From Stutzerimonas azotifigens DSM 17556 (GTDB lineage Bacteria; Pseudomonadota; Gammaproteobacteria; Pseudomonadales; Pseudomonadaceae), in assembly GCF_000425625.1 (NCBI RefSeq), contig NZ_KE384411.1, positions 116,405 to 180,404 of the forward strand: 64,000 nt of DNA. Reading direction: 5' to 3'. Below, piece after piece: positions 8,456 to 16,895 of this stretch. The translations under genes were made by a program, and so were the position numbers. Position 1 is the first letter of the stretch; every line of letters begins with the position of its first letter. A model generated the notes under the pieces. It was not told where the DNA came from. It searched no databases and was given only the letters and a program-made list of their open reading frames with translations.

Positions 8456-9433
8456 TCACATCTGGCGAAGCTGCTTGACCTTGTCGAGCATCGCCTGGCC
8501 GCCTTCGACTTCCTCGGCGAACTTGGCGTAGATCGCTGCGGAGCCGTCGATGAAGGCCTGCTGGTCGACCTCGTTCACCTCCATGCCGGCCTCTTCCATC
8601 TTCTTCACCAGGCTGTCGTCGAGCGACTTACCCTGCTCCAGGGCATAGGCCTCGACCTCCTGGGCGGCTTCGCTCAGCGCCTGCCTCACGTCCTCGGGAA
8701 AACGCTTCCAGCTCGCGCCGGCGACGACGAAGGCGGGGGTGTAGACGTGGTTGGACATGGAGAGGTACTTCTGGACCTCGTGGAAGCGCTGCGAATAGCT
8801 CTGCACCAGCGGGTTTTCCTGGCCGTCCATCGCACCGGTCTGCAGCGCCACGAAGGCTTCGGAAAGCGCCATCGGAGCCGGGCTGGCGCCGTAGCTCTTG
8901 AACATCTCGACGCGCCAAATGCCGTTCGGCGTCCGCAGCTTCATGCCCTTCAGGTCGCTTGGCACGACGATCGGGCGCACATTGTTGGTGATCTGCCGGA
9001 CACCGTTCTCCCAGACCCCGATGATCTTGTAGCCCTTGCCTTCAGCGGCCTTGTACAGCACGTCGCGAACCAGCTCGTCGCGCACACGCTTCATGTGTTC
9101 GCGGTCGCTGATCAGGTAGGGCATTTCGAACAAGGAGAATTCCGGCGCGACGCTGCTCATCACGGTCGAGGGCAGCGCCAGGTCGAGTGAGCCGAGCTTG
9201 AGCTTGTTGAGCATCTGCGAGTCGTCGCCGAGCTGGCTGGAGCCGTAGATCACGACCTTGGCCTTGCCTTCGAGCTTCTCGTTGGCGATGCGGGCGAACT
9301 CGTTGGCCGAAATCTCGAACAGCGACCCCGGCCCGCCGACGTGGCCGAACTTGATCTGCCGCTCGGCCGCCTGTACCGCCGTTGCGGCAATACCGAGCAG
9401 GGACACGACCAATGCCGTCTTCAGGATTTTCAT
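8456..9433 (-). CDS. dctP: TRAP transporter periplasmic substrate-binding protein, DctP family
   Basis: Secreted solute receptor of 325 aa. Residues 1-22 form a Sec signal peptide ending AVQA before AERQIKFGHVGG. The family-typical segment GMKLRTPNGIWRVEMFKSYGASPAPMALSEAFVALQTGAMDGQENPL includes the arginine (KLRTP) that in characterised DctP proteins salt-bridges the ligand carboxylate. The ligand is therefore probably a carboxylate. The start at 9433 follows AGTGGAGGTCAGC with good spacing; an upstream in-frame start gives a non-signal leader. It is the first transporter gene, separated from the GlcG-like gene by 348 bp, so it may have its own promoter. Confidence 0.9.
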   Translation of the reverse strand: MKILKTALVVSLLGIAATAVQAAERQIKFGHVGGPGSLFEISANEFARIANEKLEGKAKVVIYGSSQLGDDSQMLNKLKLGSLDLALPSTVMSSVAPEFSLFEMPYLISDREHMKRVRDELVRDVLYKAAEGKGYKIIGVWENGVRQITNNVRPIVVPSDLKGMKLRTPNGIWRVEMFKSYGASPAPMALSEAFVALQTGAMDGQENPLVQSYSQRFHEVQKYLSMSNHVYTPAFVVAGASWKRFPEDVRQALSEAAQEVEAYALEQGKSLDDSLVKKMEEAGMEVNEVDQQAFIDGSAAIYAKFAEEVEGGQAMLDKVKQLRQM

Positions 9434-9781
9434 GCTGACCTCCACTGTTGTTTTTATTGAGGTGGTACTGCAATCGCTGCCGACCCCAGGCGGACGGCCC
9501 GACCTGCATCGCCGGCAGGCGATAAGGAAAAATGAATTCATTATTCATCATCCCGTTCAGACCTTAGTTCAGCTTTTCGGGAGACGCCAGAAAGGAATCG
9601 AAGAAAATTTTGTCCGTTCGTCGAAGCCGTGAAGGGCTGCACAGGGGCAGCGGATTCGGCGCGAGACAGGCGGCGCAGCCGTGGGCTGCGCCGGTGGGAA
9701 GGGAGGGATGCGGCCGTCGAGGACGGCAGCCGGTCCGTGGTTGCAGGGCGCAGATGGAGTCGGCAGCGCCCTGGGTGCGCC
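9434..9781 (-). promoter_or_regulatory. Intergenic leader of dctP with palindrome and strong hairpin
   Basis: No gene is supported in these 348 bp. Two structures stand out. At 9532-9548 ATGAAT and ATTCAT form an inverted repeat with a 5-nt spacer in an AT-rich patch, a candidate operator or promoter element for dctP. At 9671-9693 CGGCGCAGCC and GGCTGCGCCG form a perfect 10-bp hairpin with a 3-nt loop. The hairpin lies just downstream of the GlcG-like gene on the minus strand, has no T-run, and could end or attenuate transcription there. Confidence 0.4.
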
Positions 9782-10243
9782 TCAGGCCGGAACGATGCCG
9801 GCCTTGAATCCTGCAGCTTCGATTCCGGTGATGGCCACGTGCTCGTCCTCGTCCGAAGATGCGCCGCTGACCCCCACCGCGCCGATGACCTCGTCCTTCT
9901 CGTCGAGGATCAGCACGCCGCCGGGCACCGGGATGAAATGCCCGTCGGAGGCGGCGGCCACCGCGGCGAGGAAGGCCGGACGGGCTTCGTTGCGCTCGCC
10001 TACCGTGCGGCTGGCGACGCCGTTGCCCAGCGCGGCGAAGGCCTTGCCGCGGGCGACGACGAAACGCAGCGGCGCGCAGCCATCCTCGCGCTCGGCGGCG
10101 ATGAGGTTGCCACCACCGTCCATGACGAAGGCCGTCAACGGCTCCATCTCCCTTGCTCTCGCCTCGGCGAACGCCGCGTCCAGGATGCGCCGGGCCTGCG
10201 CCCGTGAAATCGCCACGCTCGAACGGTAAACCTTGCCAGCCAT
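9782..10243 (-). CDS. GlcG/HbpS family protein
   Basis: Protein of 153 aa of the GlcG/HbpS (DUF336) family. Seen: the family segment RRILDAAFAEARAREMEPLTAFVMDGGGNLIAAERED, the alanine/lysine stretch ARGKAFAAL, and PVPGGVLILDEKDEVIGAVGVSGASSDEDEHVAITGI, which matches the conserved C-terminal half. There is no signal peptide. The HbpS homologue binds haem; GlcG is encoded with glycolate oxidase genes in E. coli, fitting its place beside a GlcD/GlcF-like dehydrogenase. ATG at 10243 has GGAG 8 nt upstream; the in-frame ATG at 10249 is only 2 nt from it, so the shorter form is preferred. It is the first gene of the cassette, divergent from the GntR gene. Confidence 0.82.
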   Translation of the reverse strand: MAGKVYRSSVAISRAQARRILDAAFAEARAREMEPLTAFVMDGGGNLIAAEREDGCAPLRFVVARGKAFAALGNGVASRTVGERNEARPAFLAAVAAASDGHFIPVPGGVLILDEKDEVIGAVGVSGASSDEDEHVAITGIEAAGFKAGIVPA

Positions 10244-10393
10244 TGCCATTTCTCCTCAGGGGCTTTTCGACTTTCCAGAATCGAGTGCCTTCCGCCTTCG
10301 CCCGAGCACTCCGTACACTCGCTTCGACTCGCCAGACGCGGTACAACGCTGCCGTTCGTATGCCCGCTTCGCGCGAATCGCACTTTCAGGCTA

Positions 10394-10414
10394 TTTTGTA
10401 TTCTTAATGCAAAA
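10394..10414. promoter_or_regulatory. Candidate GntR-family operator in the divergent promoter region
   Basis: A 21-bp imperfect palindrome with arms TTTTGTATT and AATGCAAAA around a 3-nt centre (16 of its 18 arm bases are palindromic) lies between the divergent GlcG-like and GntR genes. FCD-type GntR regulators commonly bind short palindromes of this size near their own gene, so autoregulation and control of the cassette is a reasonable inference. No binding data can be read from sequence. Confidence 0.5.
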
Positions 10415-10470
10415 AGCTAGCACAGCTTAGCCAGACGGCAATAGCCGTCCCGTTACCCGAAGGTGCCCGA

Positions 10471-11163
10471 ATGACGCTACCCGCACAGGAAAAGTCGTTG
10501 GACAGGATTCAGCACAGGATCCTCTACCAGGAAGCCGCCAACCGCATCCGCGAACTGATCGAGCACGGCGCGCTGGTCGCCGGCGAGAAGATCTCGGAAA
10601 AACAGCTGTGCGAGAAGTTCGGCATCTCTCGGACTCCGCTTCGCGAAGCGCTCAAGGTGCTGACGTCCGAGGGGCTGGTGGAGATCCTGCCCAACCGCGG
10701 GGCGCGGGTCAGCCGCCTGACCCTGAGCGACGTCGAGCACACCTACGACATCATGGGCGCCCTGGAAGGGCTGGCCGGCGAGACCGCCTGCCGCCACCTG
10801 ACGGACGAGGAACTGGCGCACATCTGCGACCTGCACGAGCAGATGCTCGGACATTACCGGCGCCAGGAACTGCAGGCCTATTTCGAGGCCAACCAGCAGA
10901 TCCACGAGTGCATCCTGCAGGCCTCGCGCAACGCCATCCTGCTGGAGATGTACAACAACCTCAGCCAGCGGATCAAAAGGATCCGCTACACCATGGAAAT
11001 GAGTGACGACTTCTGGCGCAAGGCGGTGAACGATCACGAGGAGATGATCGAGGCGCTGCGCGCGCGTGACGGCAAGCGCCTGGGCGACATCCTGCGCGGC
11101 CACCTCAGGCAGAAGATCGGCGCGGTCAACCTGGCCGGCGCCGGCGTGGTCAACCCCGCCTGA
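10471..11163 (+). CDS. GntR family regulator, FadR subfamily with FCD domain
   Basis: Transcription regulator of 230 aa. The N-terminal winged helix-turn-helix is at about residues 20-85 (ISEKQLCEKFGISRTPLREALKVLTSEGLVEILPNRGARVSRL), the classical GntR signature. The C-terminal all-helical FCD domain spans about 95-215, with DIMGALEGLAGETACRHLTDEEL and a late histidine (LRGHLRQ) that in many members helps bind metal and carboxylate ligand. It is transcribed away from the cassette and ends 12 bp from the convergent TauE gene. Its ligand is likely the imported acid or an intermediate; it may act on the palindrome at 10394. Confidence 0.9.
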   Translation: MTLPAQEKSLDRIQHRILYQEAANRIRELIEHGALVAGEKISEKQLCEKFGISRTPLREALKVLTSEGLVEILPNRGARVSRLTLSDVEHTYDIMGALEGLAGETACRHLTDEELAHICDLHEQMLGHYRRQELQAYFEANQQIHECILQASRNAILLEMYNNLSQRIKRIRYTMEMSDDFWRKAVNDHEEMIEALRARDGKRLGDILRGHLRQKIGAVNLAGAGVVNPA

Positions 11164-11175
11164 GACCTCGCGGCG

Positions 11176-11931
11176 TCACACGAACGCGCGGCGGATGAGG
11201 TTCAGCCCGAGCACGATGAGCACCGCCAGCAGGATGCGGCGGAACAGCTCCGGATCGATGCGGTGCCTGAGCCGTTCCCCCGCCACCACCCCGACCAGCG
11301 CCGGCACCACCGCGAGCAGGGAAGCCCCGAGTTCGGTCGGCCCGAGCAGGCCGACACCGATGTAAGACAGCAGCAGCGGGAAGGAACCGCACAGCGCTAT
11401 CAGCCCGTAGCTGCCGATGAAGGTTTCCTTGTCCAGCCCGAGCGACACCAGGTAGATCGCCAGCGGCGGTCCGTTCACCGTCGAGACGCCGTTGAGCAAC
11501 CCGGCCACCAGCCCCACCCCGGGCCCGGCGAAGCGCTCGTGTTCGGCCGCCAGCCGCAGGCGCGGCTGGAACAGGTTGATGAGTGAGAACATCACCACCG
11601 CCGCGCCCAGCAGCCCGAGCAGCAGCGCCGCGTCCAGCGCCACCAGGATCTGCGCGCCGACCCAGGTGCTCAGCGCGAAGACCAGGATCAGCGGCCAGAA
11701 ACGGCGCAAGGCGCCGAGCAGGATGCCGGAACGCAGGCTCTGCCAGACGTTGGTCATCACCACCGGCAAGGTCACCAGCGCCACCGACAGGCGCGGGTCC
11801 AGCAGCGAGCCGAGCAGGGACACCACCACCAGCGGCAGACCGACGCCCACGGTGCCCTTGACCGCGCCGCCGAGGAACAGCGCCAGTGCGACGAATAGGA
11901 TCAGCAGGGGCGAAGCGAGCAGTGCATCCAT
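11176..11931 (-). CDS. TauE/SafE (DUF81) family membrane permease
   Basis: Inner-membrane protein of 251 aa with about eight hydrophobic segments. FLGGAVKGTVGVGLPLVVVSLLGSLLDPRLSVALVTLPVVMTN near the N-terminus and GVSTVNGPPLAIYLVSLGLDKETFIGSYGL in the second half are the two family repeat signatures. Members export or import small sulfonates, sulfoacetate or organic anions. The start at 11931 is chosen because an earlier in-frame start would put a cysteine/arginine-rich leader before the first membrane segment. It faces the GntR gene tail to tail and could belong functionally to the cassette, perhaps as an efflux route. Confidence 0.85.
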   Translation of the reverse strand: MDALLASPLLILFVALALFLGGAVKGTVGVGLPLVVVSLLGSLLDPRLSVALVTLPVVMTNVWQSLRSGILLGALRRFWPLILVFALSTWVGAQILVALDAALLLGLLGAAVVMFSLINLFQPRLRLAAEHERFAGPGVGLVAGLLNGVSTVNGPPLAIYLVSLGLDKETFIGSYGLIALCGSFPLLLSYIGVGLLGPTELGASLLAVVPALVGVVAGERLRHRIDPELFRRILLAVLIVLGLNLIRRAFV

Positions 11932-12553
11932 GGGCTCGGGTATCCGATGTCGGCAGAGGCTATCCGGATAACCATAACGGACCGGACATCCGCCCTGCCT
12001 CAATTTTTTCTGAACTGCACTTAAGCCGAGCCGCGTGCCGTCCGCGTACGCCGGCTCCAGCGCCTATCGCCGCGAGGGCGCGCCTCCCACTGGGACAGGC
12101 CCGCGCCCACACCGCGCGTAGGAGCGATCTGCTCGCGAAGGTTTTCCGATCTTTCCGCATCGTGACCCCGGTCGCAGGCAGAGCCTGCTCCTACAGGTGC
12201 ATGACGCGGCTACAGGCGACACCGGGCGCGCTTTGCCCTTCTCCCTCCGGGAGAAGGTGGCCCGCAGGGCCGGATGAGGGCGGCGTGCAGGCCCTCACAC
12301 CGGTCTTCACCGAAGGGGAGAGAGGGTTGGTTCGGGGTTGGTATGCGGCAACGTGCAGGCCCGGTTCGCGGCCATGGCCACTCCTGCAAGAGCGCATGCC
12401 CGCACATTGCCCGTGGGAGCGGCGATACCGCGCTTTCCCCTTCTCCCTCCGGGAGAAGGTGGCCCGCAGGGCCGGATGAGGGCCTGTACACGGGTATTCG
12501 CGGCCAGGGCCGCCCCTACCGAAGGTGCGCGCGGCGCACCGTACGGCCACGTC
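11932..12553. repeat. 622-bp intergenic region rich in REP-like repeats
   Basis: No gene is supported. The region holds two nearly identical 46-bp repeats at 12236-12281 and 12438-12483 (CCTTCTCCCTCCGGGAGAAG then GGCCCGCAGGGCCGGATGAG), in direct orientation and about 200 bp apart. It also contains a second type: a GTAGGAGCGATCTGCTCGCG palindrome at about 12118-12138 and an inverted GAGCCTGCTCCTAC at 12181-12194. These are intergenic elements of the Pseudomonas REP kind. The first repeat recurs inverted at 98-140. Confidence 0.7.
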
Positions 12554-13963
12554 TCAGAGCGGCTTGCCGCGGTTGCCGTGGCCGCTGACGAAGGCCTGCA
12601 CCGCGGCGAGGTCGTTCGGCAGGACGGTGCAGCGTTCCTCGCGCTCGAACAGGTCGGCCAGGTGCGCCGGCAGCGACAGGGCCTTGCCGACGCCGGCCTG
12701 CTTGACCGCATCGGGGAACTTGACCGGGTGCGCGGTACCCAGCGTGACCATCGGCGTGGCCAGGCTGCGGCGGCATTCGCGGGCGGCGCGCACGCCGATC
12801 GCGGTGTGCGGGTCGAGCAGTTCACCGCACTCGGCGAACACCTCGGCGATGGTGCGGCAGGTCTGCTCGTCGTCGACCGCCAGCGAATCGAACAGGCGCC
12901 GCGCCTCGGTCCAGCGCTCGTCGGCCACCGTCAGCTTGCCAGTGCGCTTGAAGTCGTTCATCAGCTCGCCCACGGCGGCACCGTTGCGCCCGTGCAGGTC
13001 GAACAGCAGGCGTTCGAAGTTGGACGAGACCATGATGTCCATCGACGGCGACAGCGACGGGTGCAGTGTGTCCTTGTCGTAACGGTTGCCGGACATGAAG
13101 CGGTGCAGGATGTCGTTGCGGTTGGTCGCCACGATCAGTTGGCTGACCGGCAGGCCCATGTTGCGTGCCAGGTAGCCGGCGAAGATGTCGCCGAAGTTGC
13201 CGGTGGGCACCGAGAAGGCGATCGAGCGGGCCGGCGCGCCAAGCTGCAGCGCGGCGTGGAAGTAGTAGACGATCTGGGCCATGATCCGCGCCCAGTTGAT
13301 CGAGTTCACCGCCACCAGGCGGGTGCCCTTGAGGAAGCCCTGGTCGGCGAAGCTCGCCTTCACCATTTCCTGGCAATCGTCGAAGTTGCCTTCGATGGCG
13401 ATGTTGTGGATGTTCTCGCCGAGGATGGTGGTCATCTGCCGGCGCTGAACTTCGGACACGCGGTTGTGCGGGTGCATGATGAAGATGTCGACGTTGTCGC
13501 AGGCCTTGCAGCCCTCGATGGCCGCCGAGCCGGTGTCGCCGGAGGTCGCGCCCATGATCACCACGCGCTCGCCGCGCTTGGCCAGCACGTGGTCGAGCAG
13601 GCGGCCGAGCAGCTGCAGGGCGAAGTCCTTGAACGCCAGGGTCGGGCCATGGAACAGCTCGAGCACCCATTCGTTGCCGTCCAGCTGGCGCAGCGGCGCG
13701 ACCGCTCGGTGGGCGAAGACACCATAGGTCTCTTCGAGGATCCGCTTGAAGTCCGCGTCCGGGATGCTGCCGGCGACGAATGGGCGCATCACCCGGAAGG
13801 CCAGCTCGTGGTACGGCAGGCCGGCCCAGGAGGCGATCTCCTCGAGGGTGAAGCGCGGCAGGTTCTCCGGCACGTACAGGCCGCCGTCGCTGGCCAGGCC
13901 GGCCAGCAGGACGTCTTCGAAATTCAGGGCCGGTGCCTGGCCGCGGGTGCTGATATAGCGCAT
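12554..13963 (-). CDS. thrC: Threonine synthase
   Basis: PLP enzyme of 469 aa that converts O-phosphohomoserine to threonine, the last step of threonine synthesis. The N-terminus MRYISTRGQAPALNFEDVLLAGLASDGGLYVPE is typical; the PLP lysine lies in FHGPTLAFKDFALQLLG, and GATSGDTGSAAIEGC and VPTGNFGDIFAGYLA follow as cofactor-binding loops. The ATG at 13963 gives the usual length for Pseudomonas ThrC; an upstream in-frame start would translate the repeat hairpin region. It is downstream of hom in the same direction, the standard pair in pseudomonads. Confidence 0.96.
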   Translation of the reverse strand: MRYISTRGQAPALNFEDVLLAGLASDGGLYVPENLPRFTLEEIASWAGLPYHELAFRVMRPFVAGSIPDADFKRILEETYGVFAHRAVAPLRQLDGNEWVLELFHGPTLAFKDFALQLLGRLLDHVLAKRGERVVIMGATSGDTGSAAIEGCKACDNVDIFIMHPHNRVSEVQRRQMTTILGENIHNIAIEGNFDDCQEMVKASFADQGFLKGTRLVAVNSINWARIMAQIVYYFHAALQLGAPARSIAFSVPTGNFGDIFAGYLARNMGLPVSQLIVATNRNDILHRFMSGNRYDKDTLHPSLSPSMDIMVSSNFERLLFDLHGRNGAAVGELMNDFKRTGKLTVADERWTEARRLFDSLAVDDEQTCRTIAEVFAECGELLDPHTAIGVRAARECRRSLATPMVTLGTAHPVKFPDAVKQAGVGKALSLPAHLADLFEREERCTVLPNDLAAVQAFVSGHGNRGKPL

Positions 13964-13989
13964 TTGAAACCTCAGAAGCCGATTAAGAG

Positions 13990-14048
13990 CGCTGGAAGGC
14001 TGGAGGCTGAACGCGAGAGCCAACTCGTCCAGCCTCCAGCCTTCAGCC
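13990..14048. repeat. Heptad-repeat hairpin between hom and thrC
   Basis: GGAAGGCTGGAGGCTGAA at the left and CCAGCCTCCAGCCTTCAGCC at the right are inverted copies of a 7-nt unit of the form GGCTGRA, separated by about 17 nt. They can form a long hairpin in the 85-bp hom-thrC gap. The same unit recurs in long arrays at 20478-20632. It may reduce read-through from hom into thrC or be a recombining repeat; no known family name is claimed. Confidence 0.65.
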
Positions 14049-15353
14049 TCAAGCGAGTTGTTCCACGCGGATGCGGACTACGTTGCCGACCACGTCGTCC
14101 AGCGCCTCGAGCGCGGCGATGGCGTCGTCGATGCGCTGCTCGACCACACGGTGGGTGACCAGGATCACCGGCACCAGGCCGTCGTGCTCCTCGGCTTCCT
14201 TCTGCATGATCGACTCGATGTTGATGCCGCGCTCGGAAAGAATGGTCGCCACCTGGGCCAGCACGCCGGGGTGGTCCTTGGCCTGGATGCGCAGGTAGTA
14301 GGCACTCTCGCAGGCACCGATCGGCAGGATCGGCAGGTCGGACAGCGCATCGGGCTGGAACGCCAGGTGCGGCACGCGGTTGTTGGGATCGGTGGTCAGC
14401 GCGCGGACCACGTCGACCAGGTCGGCCACCACCGCCGAGGCGGTCGGCTCCATGCCGGCGCCGGCACCATAGAAAAGCGTGGAACCGACCGCGTCGCCAT
14501 TGACCATCACCGCGTTCATCACGCCGTTGACGTTGGCGATCAGGCGGTCGGCGGGAATCAGCGTCGGGTGCACGCGCAGCTCGATGCCGGCGGCGGTCTT
14601 GCGCGCCACGCCCAAATGCTTGATGCGGTAGCCGAGGGTCTCGGCGTAGTTCACGTCCGCCGTGGTCAGGCGGGTGATGCCCTCGGTGTAGGCCTTGTCG
14701 AACTGCAGCGGGATACCGAAGGCGATCGAGGCGAGAATGGTCAGCTTGTGCGCGGCGTCGATACCCTCGACGTCGAAGGTCGGGTCGGCTTCGGCGTAGC
14801 CGAGCGCCTGGGCTTCGGCGAGCACGTCGGGGAAGGTGCGGCCCTTCTCGCGCATCTCGCTGAGGATGAAGTTGCCGGTGCCGTTGATGATGCCGGCCAG
14901 CCAGTTGATGTCGTTGGCCGCCAGGCCTTCGCGGATCGCCTTGATCACCGGGATGCCGCCGGCCACCGAGGCCTCGAAGGCGACGATGACGCCCTTTTCC
15001 TGGGCGCGGGCGAAGATCTCGTTGCCGTGCACGGCGATCAGCGCCTTGTTGGCGGTCACCACGTGCTTGCCGTTTTCGATCGCCTTGAGCACCAGGTCGC
15101 GGGCCAGCGTGTAGCCGCCGATCAGTTCGACGACGATGTCGATCTCGGGGTTGTTGGCGACTTCGAAGATGTCGGCGGTAATGGGCGTGGCACCGGTGTC
15201 GCACTTTGGATTGGCGCGGCGGGCGGCAATCTGGGCGACTTCGATGCCGCGTCCGGCGCGACGGGCGATTTCCTCGGCGTTACGTTTGAGAACGTTGAAG
15301 GTACCGCCGCCGACGGTCCCCAATCCGCAGATGCCCACTTTCACCGGTTTCAC
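14049..15353 (-). CDS. hom: Homoserine dehydrogenase
   Basis: Enzyme of 434 aa that reduces aspartate semialdehyde to homoserine with NAD(P)H, feeding thrC and methionine synthesis. Domains: Rossmann NAD(P) domain at 1-130 (VGICGLGTVGGGTFNVL), homoserine dehydrogenase catalytic domain about 135-320 with the conserved GIINGTGNFIL and ALGYAEADPTFDVEGIDAAHKL, and a C-terminal ACT domain about 350-430 (RIQAKDHPGVLAQVATILSERGINIESI) typical of threonine feedback control. It lies directly upstream of thrC. Confidence 0.97.
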   Translation of the reverse strand: MKPVKVGICGLGTVGGGTFNVLKRNAEEIARRAGRGIEVAQIAARRANPKCDTGATPITADIFEVANNPEIDIVVELIGGYTLARDLVLKAIENGKHVVTANKALIAVHGNEIFARAQEKGVIVAFEASVAGGIPVIKAIREGLAANDINWLAGIINGTGNFILSEMREKGRTFPDVLAEAQALGYAEADPTFDVEGIDAAHKLTILASIAFGIPLQFDKAYTEGITRLTTADVNYAETLGYRIKHLGVARKTAAGIELRVHPTLIPADRLIANVNGVMNAVMVNGDAVGSTLFYGAGAGMEPTASAVVADLVDVVRALTTDPNNRVPHLAFQPDALSDLPILPIGACESAYYLRIQAKDHPGVLAQVATILSERGINIESIMQKEAEEHDGLVPVILVTHRVVEQRIDDAIAALEALDDVVGNVVRIRVEQLA

Positions 15354-15477
15354 GCTCGACTCCCCATTACCGCAGAGGCGCCCGGCAGGCCGGGCGCGGA
15401 AAAGAGCCGCACATTACGAAGCGACCGGGGTTTAGTCAATCGGCGCGAGGCCGGCGGCGGGATCGACGCGACGGCTG

Positions 15478-15954
15478 TCAGGCGCCGCCGAGCCCGTGGC
15501 GTTCGTGCCATTGCGCCAGCGATTCGTCCGGATAGTCGTCGAAGCAGCGGTCGCCCTCCCCGGCCGCCACCTCGACCCAGCTGGCCTTGGAGCCGAGCAT
15601 CAGGTGGACGTGGTCCGGCGGCACCGGCAGCGGCGTGTCGATCGCCGAGGCGTGCGGGTGGACGAGGTCGGGCCAGGTGGGATCGTAGAGCCACAGCGCG
15701 CTGCCGCAGCGGGTGCAGAAATGGCGCTGGCCACTGCTGGTGGAGCCGTCCTCCATCCGCGCCTGGTAGACGCCGAGGTGCTCGCGCCCCTGCACTTCGA
15801 AGGTGCGGTAGTCGCCGCCGAGGTTGATGGCAAAGCCGCCGGCGCCAGCAGTCTTGCGGCAGATCGAGCAGTAGCAGCGCATGAAGGGATAGGGCTGCGC
15901 CGATTCCAGGGAGAACCGCACCGCCTGGCAGTGGCAGGAGCCTTCGAGTCGCAT
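15478..15954 (-). CDS. GFA family zinc-binding protein
   Basis: Small cytosolic protein of 158 aa of the GFA (glutathione-dependent formaldehyde-activating) family. The zinc-binding cysteines are visible: GSCHCQAVRF near residues 5-14, CYCSICRKTAGAG near 27-39, and FCTRCGSALW near 79-88. Most members are not proven enzymes, so a formaldehyde role is not claimed. ATG at 15954 is preceded by GGAGGG 9 nt upstream, better than the in-frame upstream start. A terminator separates it from dsbC. Confidence 0.85.
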   Translation of the reverse strand: MRLEGSCHCQAVRFSLESAQPYPFMRCYCSICRKTAGAGGFAINLGGDYRTFEVQGREHLGVYQARMEDGSTSSGQRHFCTRCGSALWLYDPTWPDLVHPHASAIDTPLPVPPDHVHLMLGSKASWVEVAAGEGDRCFDDYPDESLAQWHERHGLGGA

Positions 15955-15972
15955 GGGTACACCCTCCTGAAT

Positions 15973-15998
15973 GAAAACGGGCCGCATCGGCGGCCCGT
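15973..15998 (-). terminator. Rho-independent terminator of dsbC
   Basis: On the minus strand ACGGGCCGC and GCGGCCCGT form a perfect 9-bp stem with a 4-nt loop followed by TTTTC. It lies 29 bp after the dsbC stop and before the GFA gene start, so it should end the xerD-dsbC transcript. Confidence 0.65.
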
Positions 15999-16026
15999 GT
16001 TGAGACAGGGTGCGGCAGGCGTCGTT

Positions 16027-16794
16027 TTACTGCGCCTGCTGCTGGGCGACGGCTTTCCGATCGGCGGATTGCGCGGCGGCCAGGGCGATCTCCGCCAGTT
16101 GCGGCGCCGGCTGGTAGCCGGGAACGATCCGCCCGTCGGCGAGCACGATGGCCGGCGTGCCCTGCACCCCGATCATCTGGCCGAGCTTGTACTGGTCGGC
16201 GACCGGGTTCTCGCAACTGGCGGTCGGCACGTCCTGGCGTGCCTTGGCCTTGTTCATGGCGGCCTGCCGGTCCTTGGCGCACCAGACGCTGACCAGGGTG
16301 TTGTAGCCGTGCGAGCCGAGCCCCTGGCGCGGGAAGGCAACGTAGCGTACCTCCACGCCGAGCCGGTTCAGCTCGGCGACCGCGGAGTGCAGCTTCTGAC
16401 AGTAGCCGCAGTCGGTGTCGGTGAACACGGTGATGCGGGTCTTTGGCGACTGTGCCGGGAAGACCACCATCTGCGACTCGGGAATGGCATCGATCAGCTT
16501 GGCGACCGAGCGGCTCTCGGCCTGCTCGGTCAGGTTGACCGCCTGGCCGTCGCGCATCTGGAACAGGTAGCCCTGCACGAGGAACTGGCCGTCGGCGCTG
16601 GCATAGAGCTGCCGGCCGCCCTGCAGCTGTACCTGGTACAGGCCCGGCATCGGGCTTTCGGCGATCGCCTCGATCGGCAGGTCCGGCTGCAGGGCGTTGA
16701 GGGTCTGGCGAATCGCCTGGTCGGGATCGGCGGCGAGCGCAAGGCTGCCGGCCAGGCTCAGCGCCGCACCGGCGATAAGCGGAAAGACACGCAT
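16027..16794 (-). CDS. dsbC: Thiol:disulfide interchange protein DsbC
   Basis: Periplasmic disulfide isomerase of 255 aa. A signal peptide (about 1-21, ending SLALA) is followed by the N-terminal dimerisation domain (about 25-85) and a thioredoxin-like domain with active site CGYC in TVFTDTDCGYCQKLHSAV. The conserved cis-Pro is in IGVQGTPAIVLADG near the C-terminus. The start at 16794 has AGGAG upstream and gives a proper signal peptide; the longer in-frame reading lacks one. It follows xerD closely, the usual Pseudomonas order. Confidence 0.95.
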   Translation of the reverse strand: MRVFPLIAGAALSLAGSLALAADPDQAIRQTLNALQPDLPIEAIAESPMPGLYQVQLQGGRQLYASADGQFLVQGYLFQMRDGQAVNLTEQAESRSVAKLIDAIPESQMVVFPAQSPKTRITVFTDTDCGYCQKLHSAVAELNRLGVEVRYVAFPRQGLGSHGYNTLVSVWCAKDRQAAMNKAKARQDVPTASCENPVADQYKLGQMIGVQGTPAIVLADGRIVPGYQPAPQLAEIALAAAQSADRKAVAQQQAQ

Positions 16795-16895
16795 GAAGAC
16801 TCCTGTCGGGCGACGGTGAGGTGATCGACGCAGCCTACCACAGGCCGCCGGCGGCCGGCCGCTTCCCGACGGAAACGCGGTGATCGTCACAGCGC

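Noticed and set aside
9532-9548. Inverted repeat as transposon end
   Set aside because: No transposase or matching partner end nearby; more likely a promoter-region operator.
12338-14158. 606-codon plus-strand open frame opposite thrC
   Set aside because: Shadow of thrC; no domain and it crosses REP-like repeats.
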